Shown: positions 1 to 5,449 of the stretch, one piece after another | Position numbering within the stretch: position 1 is the first letter of the stretch | Layout: each line of letters opens with the position of its first letter | Virus record (IMG/VR): IMGVR_UViG_3300044295_000169 | Coordinates: 1 to 47,889 of that record | Length of the DNA stretch: 47,889 nucleotides | Strand: one strand, 5' to 3' | From: a virus | The notes under the pieces: generated by a model | Databases searched by the model: none | What the model was told of the DNA's origin: nothing | Seen by the model: only the letters and a program-made list of their open reading frames with translations | Position numbers and translations under genes: made by a program

Positions 1-178
1 CGACAGACGACACAGGACAGCGTCTGCTGCTGACTGCGTGTCTGTCCCTGTCTCTGACTGCCTGACAGCATCTGCTGCTGTCCTGTGTCGTCTGACAGCG
101 TCTGCTGTTGTCTGTCGCTGCTGCTGTTGTCCCTGGAAAGATCAGACAGCATCTGCAGACGACAGCAGACGCTGTCAG
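1..178. repeat. dense GACAGC/CTGCTG direct and inverted repeats
   Basis: The segment is built from reiterated units around GACAGC(G/A)TCTGCTG, at about 17, 64, 94 and 146. A perfect 18-bp inverted repeat pairs 4..21 with 77..94, and TGACAGCGTCTG at 93..104 recurs inverted at 166..177. No coding frame is supported. If the genome is circular or circularly permuted, this lies about 120 bp beyond the small-terminase gene start at the other edge, so a packaging, origin or iteron role is possible. That is inference only. Confidence 0.7.
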
Positions 179-208
179 TAGTGAACAAAAAACAATAGAA
201 GACAAAAT

Positions 209-254
209 CGTCTTGAATTATGCAAAATTAAAGATCAAGACGTCTTGAATTGTG
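209..254. promoter_or_regulatory. operator-like repeat pair with palindrome
   Basis: CGTCTTGAATTRTG occurs at 209..222 and again at 241..254, with one mismatch and a 32-bp spacing (about three helical turns). The second copy overlaps a perfect 12-bp palindrome, CAAGACGTCTTG, at 236..247. The stretch is AT-rich and lies upstream of the first rightward gene, so a regulator-binding site for that operon is likely. I see no convincing -35/-10 pair in 179..557. Confidence 0.4.
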
Positions 255-370
255 GAGTACGGGTAGGAAAAGGAATAACAGATCCGGATATCTTTTGTGT
301 ACTCGCTTAACCGAGCATTGTGTGTTCAACCAACCAACCACTAACCAGCAGCAACAACCTGTCAGATTGT

Positions 371-428
371 GGGGACTATCGATCAGCGGAACCGGCAGCC
401 GTTTGTCGATAGCCCCGTGGGATTTTTT
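371..428 (+). terminator. leader hairpin followed by T6, attenuator-like
   Basis: GGGG(A)CTATCGA at 371..382 pairs with TCGATAGCCCC at 406..416, giving 11 base pairs with one bulged A. The 23-nt loop can fold further. The T6 run of GATTTTTTGG follows about 6 nt later, as in a terminator or attenuator. It stands 130 bp before the first well-supported rightward gene. Which fold wins is not decidable by eye. Confidence 0.4.
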
Positions 429-537
429 GGAAAGAAAAAACAGGACTGTAGAAATCTTGAAAGAATTTATTCAAGTTGAGATTGACTCGTAGACGATACT
501 GGCTACACTCGACTGACCCCCGTGGGATTTTTTGGAA
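413..537 (+). repeat. two copies of a 20-bp CCCCGTGGGATTTTTTGGAA leader
   Basis: The 20-mer occurs at 413..432 and 518..537. The second copy ends 20 bp before the start codon at 558. The longer string from GGGATTTTTTGG through the following A-rich stretch (about 23 bp, from 419) recurs inside the start of the gene at 3761, where it encodes Gly-Phe-Phe-Gly-Lys-Lys-Lys. The family looks like a spreading leader or regulatory cassette. Confidence 0.6.
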
Positions 538-557
538 CTTTTCTGGAGAAGACAGCA

Positions 558-941
558 ATGGCAGCAGTCAAAGAATTGTTGATTGAGTGTGTCGAAACGT
601 ATATCGAAACAGCATTGTGGGCGACTACAGACGACAACGGTGATCCATTGGATCGTCACTACAGTCCCACTGACGTTGCATACAACGAGTTTTGCAAATT
701 GCAGGATCTTGTCTCTCAGTTCCTCAGTCACGATCAGGTGTCCCCACTTGCTCAGCAGTGGGACAGAGAGGACTATTGGCAGGCAATGCACGATTTTTTC
801 CTGACTCGTAACGGTCACGGGGCTGGATTTTGGGACGGCGGCTGGCCGGAGGCAGACGAGAAGATTCTGACGGCAGTAGCAAAGAGTTTCGGCGAGTCGC
901 AGCCGTATGTCGGTGATGATGAATCGATCTATTTCAGTTGA
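558..941 (+). CDS. conserved phage hypothetical protein (RNGHGAGFWDGGW family)
   Basis: This is a soluble 127-aa protein of unknown function. The C-terminal half carries RNGHGAGFWDGGW, then a spaced LT..AK.FGE....Y.GDD.SIY pattern, which I recognise as a signature of a small hypothetical family spread across unrelated phages. I chose ATG 558 because GGAGAAG sits 7 nt upstream. A GTG at 522 would add 12 residues read through the repeated leader and is less likely. It is the first well-supported gene of the rightward small-gene operon. No transmembrane segment or enzyme motif is visible. Confidence 0.8.
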   Translation: MAAVKELLIECVETYIETALWATTDDNGDPLDRHYSPTDVAYNEFCKLQDLVSQFLSHDQVSPLAQQWDREDYWQAMHDFFLTRNGHGAGFWDGGWPEADEKILTAVAKSFGESQPYVGDDESIYFS

Positions 942-982
942 TTGTGTTACCTTACAACCACTCCGTTGCACTGGACAAATAA

Positions 983-1285
983 ATGTCTGAGTACGAAAAA
1001 CTTATTGATTATGCAGCAGAACAAGCAAAAAACTGTACATGGGACCCTAACAAGGTCTTTTTACAGGCAAGCTACATGTGCTGGGATAACCGCCGTCGAG
1101 GGAGTGCACGCTGGTTTACTCTTGAAGAGTTGAAACATCGTAAATTCACTCTTTCCCGAACTCAATACTCAAAAGTTCTGATGATTGAGTTTACCGATGT
1201 AGTCTTACTGCCTACCTCTGATAGAGAATGGGGTTGGTTACAACTGCAGTCACATCGCGGACTTCAGCCTACTGTCCTAAATTAG
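983..1285 (+). CDS. hypothetical protein
   Basis: The 100-aa product is not recognised. It is soluble, rich in aromatic and basic residues (CWDNRRRG near residue 37), and starts 41 bp after the preceding stop. The ribosome-binding site is poor (only GGACAAA upstream of ATG 983), so expression may depend on coupling or a weak start. A 183-bp non-coding gap with a terminator follows, so this gene closes the first small transcription unit. Confidence 0.5.
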   Translation: MSEYEKLIDYAAEQAKNCTWDPNKVFLQASYMCWDNRRRGSARWFTLEELKHRKFTLSRTQYSKVLMIEFTDVVLLPTSDREWGWLQLQSHRGLQPTVLN

Positions 1286-1418
1286 TATTGAGGCGTCTGG
1301 TAAGGCACGACAGTGGATAGCTGGTCGGCCACGCAGGTTAGCGAGCTTCGATGGTTGGGACTGCCTGCATTTCTGGTGTTACCCCTTGTTCAGACAGCAG
1401 ACCCTGAATAGTATTCAC

Positions 1419-1443
1419 CCCGCTGCACAGTGCGGCGGGTTTT
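1419..1443 (+). terminator. rho-independent terminator, copy 1
   Basis: CCCGCTGC (1419..1426) pairs with GCGGCGGG (1432..1439) around the loop ACAGT, and TTTT follows. The core CGCTGCACAGTGCGGCGGG is repeated exactly at 4429..4447, again as a terminator. The rest of 1286..1468 holds nothing else I can support. Confidence 0.75.
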
Positions 1444-1468
1444 CTCTTCTGACTGAAAGTTGGGGCAA

Positions 1469-1642
1469 ATGGCAGCATCAAACGAAGTGATTCGATTCGC
1501 AGACGACGGAATCTTTTGCGTCGTGTGGGCAGATGGACAGGTAGTGCGATTCCCGACACAGCATGACCTTAACACACTGCCGGTTGGAGACGACTTGACG
1601 ACTGCAGATTTGCGGATCGTCGAAGATTGGCTGGTTAGTTGA
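1469..1642 (+). CDS. small hypothetical protein
   Basis: A 57-aa acidic protein of unknown function, with a pattern of alternating hydrophobic residues suggesting a small beta-rich fold (IRFADDGIFCVVWADGQVV near residues 6-24). I prefer ATG 1469. A TTG at 1460 in the same frame has no better ribosome-binding site. It follows the terminator at 1419..1443 and precedes the T6 leader at 1652, so it looks like a separately transcribed small gene. Confidence 0.55.
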   Translation: MAASNEVIRFADDGIFCVVWADGQVVRFPTQHDLNTLPVGDDLTTADLRIVEDWLVS

Positions 1643-1651
1643 TTGAGAAAC

Positions 1652-1677
1652 ATACCCCCTGTTCAGATTTTTTGATC
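1652..1677 (+). repeat. T6 leader element upstream of the gene at 1698
   Basis: ATACCCCCTG..CAGATTTTTTG matches the leaders before 558, 2248 and 3298. Here it is followed by TTTCTGGAGAAG, which supplies the ribosome-binding site. Confidence 0.5.
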
Positions 1678-1697
1678 ATTTTCTGGAGAAGAAAGCA

Positions 1698-2156
1698 ATG
1701 AAGTATTTTCGCAATGATTCAACCGGCCACGTTGTCCGTGCAGTATCAGGCACAGAGTCACTGTATGACGGTCCCGGATGGACAAAGGTGTCTGCAGCGA
1801 AGGGCAAGGCAGCTTGTGAACAGCAGTCATGCGATAGCCTGCTGGAATCGCTGTTTGGTGCGGCCCCCGGATCTAAACATGCACTGAGAGACGGCAAGGT
1901 TCAGTTCTGGACGATCGTTCGCAGTGTGTCTGCGTCGGGTATGTCACGGGTTATTGACGTGTACGTCATTGTTGACAATGAAATGCACTGCCTGACCTAC
2001 CATATCGCAATCGTGCTCGGCTGGAAGTTGCACAAAGACCGTGGAATGATCGTGAACGGCTGCGGCATGGATATGTGTTACCACGCTGTTGATTCCCTCT
2101 GGCGTCGTCTGGGGCTGAATGGTAAGGGTGTTGAGTTCGAAGTCCGTTCAATCTGA
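1698..2156 (+). CDS. conserved phage hypothetical protein (VRSVSASGMSR family)
   Basis: The 152-aa product belongs to a family of short phage proteins that I recognise by two blocks: VRSVSASGMSR near residue 75 and GCGMDMCY near residue 121. Its biochemical role is unknown. ATG 1698 has GGAGAAG 8 nt upstream. No transmembrane segment is visible. It lies between the 1652 leader and a hairpin at 2177, apparently as a single-gene unit of the rightward region. Confidence 0.8.
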   Translation: MKYFRNDSTGHVVRAVSGTESLYDGPGWTKVSAAKGKAACEQQSCDSLLESLFGAAPGSKHALRDGKVQFWTIVRSVSASGMSRVIDVYVIVDNEMHCLTYHIAIVLGWKLHKDRGMIVNGCGMDMCYHAVDSLWRRLGLNGKGVEFEVRSI

Positions 2157-2176
2157 TCATATCCGGGTTCGCGATA

Positions 2177-2198
2177 GACAGCCGTTGCGGCGGCTGTC
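2177..2198. other. perfect 8-bp hairpin without T tract
   Basis: GACAGCCG (2177..2184) pairs with CGGCTGTC (2191..2198) around a 6-nt loop, 21 bp after a stop codon. No U run follows, so it is a weak terminator or an RNA-stability element. The stem sequence resembles the one at 10654..10685. Confidence 0.5.
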
Positions 2199-2211
2199 AG
2201 TCCTGTATCCT

Positions 2212-2240
2212 GATACCCCTGTTGAGATTTTTTGGGAGTT
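2212..2240 (+). repeat. T6 leader element upstream of the gene at 2248
   Basis: ATACCCCTGTTGAGATTTTTTGGGAG is another copy of the recurrent leader. Its GGGAG end acts as the ribosome-binding site for ATG 2248. Confidence 0.55.
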
Positions 2241-2247
2241 GATGACG

Positions 2248-2472
2248 ATGAAAGCAACCAACGAAATCGCGAAGAGTCTGACAGACTATCGAGCACAGTT
2301 GACAGCGGAAAACTTTGATTCGCTACCGCCCGTTAAGCTGGCACAAGGCACTGAAGTTCGATGCAATGGGTTTGCTGGTGTAATCGTGCGGCACTATCAC
2401 GCAACGATTCACGAAATCCGACTGCCGGGCGGCGTAGTTGCGACTGGTGATTTTCAGTTAATCTTGGCTTGA
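2248..2472 (+). CDS. small hypothetical protein
   Basis: A 74-aa soluble protein of unknown function. The C-terminal half (residues 28-74) looks like a small beta barrel: GTEVRCNGFAGVIVRHYHA then EIRLPGGVVATGDFQLIL. I chose ATG 2248 over ATG 2242 because GGGAG lies 9 nt from the former and only 3 nt from the latter. It is preceded by the repeated T6 leader and followed 28 bp later by the tiny membrane gene at 2501. Confidence 0.65.
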   Translation: MKATNEIAKSLTDYRAQLTAENFDSLPPVKLAQGTEVRCNGFAGVIVRHYHATIHEIRLPGGVVATGDFQLILA

Positions 2473-2500
2473 TACCCCTTATGGATTTCTGAGGTGAAGT

Positions 2501-2575
2501 ATGGGAATCCTGTATGCGTGGCTGTTGGCGTTTGTGTGGGCTGTCGGCTGGTTTATCGGGAGGGCTGAACAGTGA
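2501..2575 (+). CDS. 24-aa single-pass membrane peptide
   Basis: This very short reading frame encodes a hydrophobic helix (LYAWLLAFVWAVGWFIG) ending in RAEQ. It has a good start: GAGGTGAAG directly upstream of ATG, and its stop overlaps the GTG start of the next gene (GTGA). Translation coupling and the clean transmembrane profile make it credible despite its size. Function is unknown; small phage membrane peptides often act in lysis or host interference, but nothing here proves that. Confidence 0.55.
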   Translation: MGILYAWLLAFVWAVGWFIGRAEQ

Positions 2576-2808
2576 GTAAACCAACGAATGATGAATTGAG
2601 GGCGGCGGTTGATTTGCTACGGCAAGCGGCTATGGAAGAATTGCCGTATGGGTACACGATTACGCTTTTGGCCGCAAATTACGGAATCAATCTGTCAGTG
2701 AAATGCCATAGGCCCGGAAGCGGCAATACAAGGCTTGGGTTCTACGACTGTTGGAGTCAAGCGATATCGGCGGCAGTGGCAGACGCGAAGCGGAGGGCTG
2801 AACAGTGA
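2572..2808 (+). CDS. small hypothetical protein
   Basis: A 78-aa soluble protein that starts with GTG overlapping the previous stop and ends in the same RAEQ tail, encoded by an exact 17-bp repeat of the preceding gene's 3' end (2559..2575 and 2792..2808). The repeat contains GGAGGG, so it doubles as ribosome-binding site for the next gene. The N-terminal 25 residues are probably helical (ELRAAVDLLRQAAMEEL). Function is unknown. Confidence 0.65.
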   Translation: MSKPTNDELRAAVDLLRQAAMEELPYGYTITLLAANYGINLSVKCHRPGSGNTRLGFYDCWSQAISAAVADAKRRAEQ

Positions 2809-3011
2809 AGCCGTGTTGTATCGAAACAATGGTACTGTCTGTAATCGCTACAGTGGCCTTTATCGTGCTGTCTACGGTGTTGGGCGACTATCTAGCCTAC
2901 TGGCTGAATGGAGGCCCTCAGAAGCGACGGGAGAGGCTCAGGCGTGAGGCTGCAGAGAATCAGCCGATGATCTATCATGAAAACCAACAGCACTGGAGGA
3001 AGTATGTTTGA
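2805..3011 (+). CDS. small membrane protein
   Basis: This 68-aa protein begins at GTG 2805, overlapping the preceding stop by 4 nt with GGAGGG just upstream. Residues 9-35 form one hydrophobic segment (MVLSVIATVAFIVLSTVLGDY), followed by a strongly basic cytoplasmic-type tail (KRRERLRREAAE). That makes an N-out/C-in single-pass protein likely. I do not recognise a family. Confidence 0.65.
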   Translation: MKPCCIETMVLSVIATVAFIVLSTVLGDYLAYWLNGGPQKRRERLRREAAENQPMIYHENQQHWRKYV

Positions 3012-3276
3012 CCGTGTTCCCCGTGAGAACGTGGTAACGTCAATCGTGGTACTCGATGAACCGCGATTGACTGACGGACCAGCAGCATTCTACGCCCCAC
3101 ATGATCAGGCTAACGTGGCTGCTGTGGTGGACAAGAAAGGGCCGGGGTTGCGTATTGTTGCACCCCCGCACGGGGATACGTCTTTGATCGGGAAGATCAT
3201 CAGACCCGGTTCAAAGCGTATTCTCGGGGACAAACATTTTTGGGGTACGTTTAACCAGTTGTCTACCCCCCTCTGA
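3004..3276 (+). CDS. hypothetical protein
   Basis: A 90-aa soluble protein of unknown function. ATG 3004 has GGAGGAAG 1 nt upstream of the AT-rich spacer and overlaps the previous gene by 8 nt, so it is translationally coupled. The sequence is rich in Gly and Pro (GPGLRIVAPPHGD), consistent with a small beta fold. The stop codon lies inside the next copy of the T6 leader. Confidence 0.6.
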   Translation: MFDRVPRENVVTSIVVLDEPRLTDGPAAFYAPHDQANVAAVVDKKGPGLRIVAPPHGDTSLIGKIIRPGSKRILGDKHFWGTFNQLSTPL

Positions 3277-3290
3277 GATTTTTTGGGAGT
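3264..3290 (+). repeat. T6 leader element upstream of the gene at 3298
   Basis: TACCCCCCTCTGAGATTTTTTGGGAG overlaps the end of the preceding gene. GGGAG provides the ribosome-binding site for ATG 3298. Confidence 0.55.
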
Positions 3291-3297
3291 TTGAGCG

Positions 3298-3573
3298 ATG
3301 CAAGAATTTCTGTTGATTGGTGGCAGTCGCGACGGTGAGCGGATTATGCTGGAAGTGCGTAGGGATTTACCTCCCACTATTTTAAGTCTGCCTGTTCGTC
3401 GCCCAGAAAATTCCAGCGTTTTTCCTTTCTCTAACGAAATGGAGGAACCGGAAGTTGATCATTATATGTTGCGTGCGTTCATGGGTAAACATGAGAATCA
3501 CATCGTTTACGCAATTCAAGACATGAGTGTCGATACGATTCTGGAGAAGCTGATTGATAGGTACGGGAGGTGA
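3298..3573 (+). CDS. conserved phage hypothetical protein (LIGGSRDG family)
   Basis: A 91-aa protein starting MQEFLLIGGSRDGER. The opening LIGG..DG block and a C-terminal helix ending in a short basic tail (ILEKLIDRYGR) match a widespread group of small phage proteins of unknown function. The ribosome-binding site GGGAG lies 9 nt before ATG 3298. The stop overlaps the start region of the next gene, whose ribosome-binding site (GGGAGG) is inside this frame. Confidence 0.7.
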   Translation: MQEFLLIGGSRDGERIMLEVRRDLPPTILSLPVRRPENSSVFPFSNEMEEPEVDHYMLRAFMGKHENHIVYAIQDMSVDTILEKLIDRYGR

Positions 3574-3764
3574 TGGTGGCTCAGAGACAGACAATCGAAT
3601 TGACACACAGAGACCTGCAGGGCAGTCAGGCGAAAGATCTGACGATGATCGGGGATGTATTTCTGAGAGGGAAACGTAATACTATTGAACGGTGGAACGT
3701 GACTCAGGTAAGGCAGACAGTCGGCGGGATTCAGCTTGTACTCAATCAGGAGACAGAACAATGA
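3573..3764 (+). CDS. small hypothetical protein
   Basis: A 63-aa protein of unknown function with a likely small beta-rich fold (DLTMIGDVFLRGKRN near residue 24). Three starts are possible: GTG 3570, ATG 3573 and GTG 3576. GGGAGG at 3565..3570 fits best with the downstream ones, and I report the ATG. Its stop overlaps the ATG of the following gene by 4 nt. Confidence 0.55.
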   Translation: MVAQRQTIELTHRDLQGSQAKDLTMIGDVFLRGKRNTIERWNVTQVRQTVGGIQLVLNQETEQ

Positions 3765-4423
3765 CCAACCGTATCAAGGGATTTTTTGGAAAGAAAAAAC
3801 GCAGTGATGCACCGCACAGTAAACCAGCAGAGCCGCCCATGATGGTCTCGATGGATCAGTTCATGTTTGCTGAAATGCGGGACATGATCGAGGGCTATTC
3901 CGGGAATCTGCTGGAAGACTCTGGTTGCGAGACGATCGAGGAATTCATTCACGAGTCATGCGACTGGGAGGGCGGTCTGAATGTTCCCTCAATGCTGGTT
4001 GGTCAGGTGCTAAGTGTAGAGACTCGGGAGGCTGTGTCCGATATCCGCATCAACACTTTCCAGCGGTACAAGATCGATCCGATGCAACTGCAGATGCTGA
4101 ACATGGACCCGGATTTCATTGAGTTCTGCGAAAGATATGAGGGGGATATTCGCAGCAGTCACCTGAACCTGATGCTGCAGGCTCTGAACAAGGCCACGGA
4201 CGTTATCGTCTGGCGGATGTTTAAGCCGTGTCCAGAGGCTGAGGAAAGTGCTACGCTGGTTTATTGCTGTGCTGCTGAGCAGATTCAGCGGCGACGGGAT
4301 ACGCTGGGTACGATCGTCACGTTTGGCAGCCTGCAGTCGATTGTCACCATGCCTGAGCAGTTTGTACTGCTGCTCAAGACTGGAGTGCTGCAGGCAGATG
4401 GATTGTTCTTTGAACAGGAATGA
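3761..4423 (+). CDS. hypothetical protein with basic N-terminus
   Basis: A 220-aa soluble protein, mostly acidic and helical, preceded by a basic tract GFFGKKKRS at residues 6-14. I chose ATG 3761 because AGGAG lies 9 nt upstream and it overlaps the preceding stop. Earlier in-frame starts would run through the neighbouring gene. The DNA encoding GFFGKKK is identical over about 23 bp to the leader at 419, so part of that leader has been captured as coding sequence or vice versa. I do not recognise a family. Confidence 0.7.
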   Translation: MTNRIKGFFGKKKRSDAPHSKPAEPPMMVSMDQFMFAEMRDMIEGYSGNLLEDSGCETIEEFIHESCDWEGGLNVPSMLVGQVLSVETREAVSDIRINTFQRYKIDPMQLQMLNMDPDFIEFCERYEGDIRSSHLNLMLQALNKATDVIVWRMFKPCPEAEESATLVYCCAAEQIQRRRDTLGTIVTFGSLQSIVTMPEQFVLLLKTGVLQADGLFFEQE

Positions 4424-4426
4424 TTA

Positions 4427-4453
4427 CTCGCTGCACAGTGCGGCGGGGTTTTT
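4427..4453 (+). terminator. rho-independent terminator, copy 2
   Basis: CTCGCTGC (4427..4434) pairs with GCGGCGGG (4440..4447, one G.T pair), and TTTTT ends at 4453. It follows the stop at 4423 by 3 nt and shares its stem and loop with the terminator at 1419..1443. Confidence 0.75.
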
Positions 4454-4478
4454 GATGGTGTTGTTTGGAGGTTTGATT

Positions 4479-4670
4479 ATGTCAGAAGCAGAAGTCGTAG
4501 CGTTGATGGAATCATCGAAGTCGAAGACTGAATGGGAACGCAACTGCGATCAGGTAAAGCAGCGATGCGGGGACTACCCGGAGTTCTGGTTTACAGCAAT
4601 CGTTTTGTCCGGGCTGGCGACTCGGGTTGCAGCATCGTTTGGCAGTGATGCTGGCATCCGCATTTCGTAG
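4479..4670 (+). CDS. small hypothetical protein
   Basis: A 63-aa protein with GGAGG 7 nt before ATG 4479. It sits between terminator copy 2 and the bidirectional terminator at 4701, as a single-gene unit or read-through gene. Residues 36-52 are moderately hydrophobic (WFTAIVLSGLATRVAAS) but too weak for a confident transmembrane call. No family is recognised. Confidence 0.55.
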   Translation: MSEAEVVALMESSKSKTEWERNCDQVKQRCGDYPEFWFTAIVLSGLATRVAASFGSDAGIRIS

Positions 4671-4700
4671 TCGTAACTCAGTGCTCAGTGGACGTAAAGA

Positions 4701-4736
4701 AACCCTCGGACGGGATACCCCCTCCGAGGGTTTTTT
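4701..4736. terminator. strong bidirectional terminator between convergent operons
   Basis: AACCCTCGGA (4701..4710) and TCCGAGGGTT (4723..4732) form a perfect 10-bp stem with a 12-nt loop. T6 follows on the + strand, and an AT-rich run (AAAGAAA complement) follows on the - strand. It lies between the last rightward small gene and the last leftward gene, so it can stop both. Confidence 0.85.
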
Positions 4737-4752
4737 GGTTTGAAATCTGTGC

Positions 4753-5154
4753 TCAGTAACCTAACAGTGCATCCAGATTGGCCTGATCAGTTTCTGAGGT
4801 GAAACTGATGTGCTGTCTGCAATGTGGACAGGGAATCAGGACAGGCAGGACAGGATGGACACAAGAGTTCATCTCGAAGTCTGTGTCGCTTACAGTGCCG
4901 ATGTTGATCATGCCGTCGTCATAGCAGTGCCAGCAGTTCGGACTGTCAGGGAATGGCAGCCTACGCTGGCGTGGATTTTTATGTGATCCCTGTCGGTTCA
5001 TCGCTACTACTCCATCGAAGCGTATGGTGGCCAGTTCAGCATTGGCAGCGTTAAACTGCCCTGTAGACTTGTGGGGGTTACTCATCGCCTTGCGAGCCAG
5101 AGCAGTCGCTGTCAGGCGGGGGTACTTCTTGCTTGGTGGTGGTCGCTTAACCAT
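4753..5154 (-). CDS. small protein with a C-terminal zinc-ribbon-like motif
   Basis: A 133-aa protein whose N-terminal 40 residues are basic. Two cysteine pairs follow, CWHC near residue 80 and CPHC near residue 115, spaced as in a zinc ribbon. I chose ATG 5154 because AGGAGA precedes it; the longer frame extends through the HNH gene in another frame. It overlaps the HNH gene by 8 nt and is the last gene of the leftward block. DNA or RNA binding is plausible but not shown. Confidence 0.65.
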   Translation of the reverse strand: MVKRPPPSKKYPRLTATALARKAMSNPHKSTGQFNAANAELATIRFDGVVAMNRQGSHKNPRQRRLPFPDSPNCWHCYDDGMINIGTVSDTDFEMNSCVHPVLPVLIPCPHCRQHISFTSETDQANLDALLGY

Positions 5155-5449
5155 TGGTAGGTCTCCTGAGTCCTGATTCATACAAAGTTTTCTGGCGGTG
5201 ACACTTCCTGCATAACGTCTGCAGGTTTGATTCTTCATCAGGTCCGCCTTGCCACAGCGGGATGATATGATCCACTTCGAGGTTCTGCTCGGGGTAAGGT
5301 TCCTTGCAGCTATTACAGACAAATCCATCTCTGCTCAGGATCTGGAATCGTTCCTTGGTTCGGCCCTTACGCTTAACGCCTTTTATGGGGCCTGCGATTG
5401 GTACCCGCTGGCGGTTTGGGTCTGGTATCTTCTTCATTGGAAAACGCAT
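5147..5449 (-). CDS. HNH endonuclease
   Basis: A 100-aa McrA-type HNH nuclease. C45-x2-C48 and C80-x2-C83 form the structural zinc site. D60-H61 and N75 with H84 form the beta-beta-alpha metal catalytic site (LEVDHIIPLWQGG, then ESNLQTLCRKCH). ATG 5449 has GGAAG 5 nt upstream. The first 77 nt overlap the 3' end of the AAA+ gene. HNH proteins of this size assist terminase nicking in many HK97-like phages, but this one sits with replication genes, so it could equally be a free-standing homing nuclease. Confidence 0.85.
   Translation of the reverse strand: MRFPMKKIPDPNRQRVPIAGPIKGVKRKGRTKERFQILSRDGFVCNSCKEPYPEQNLEVDHIIPLWQGGPDEESNLQTLCRKCHRQKTLYESGLRRPTNG

Noticed and set aside
1-178. CRISPR array
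   Set aside because: Units are short, irregular and inverted, with no uniform spacers.
250-492. 80-aa rightward reading frame in the leader region
   Set aside because: Starts with TTG without a ribosome-binding site, spans repeat and hairpin sequence, and has poor composition.
471-971. 166-aa leftward frame opposite the first rightward gene
   Set aside because: Antisense shadow of a recognised phage protein.
5155-5328. N-terminal extension of the zinc-ribbon-like gene
   Set aside because: It would run through the HNH gene in another frame; ATG 5154 has a proper ribosome-binding site.
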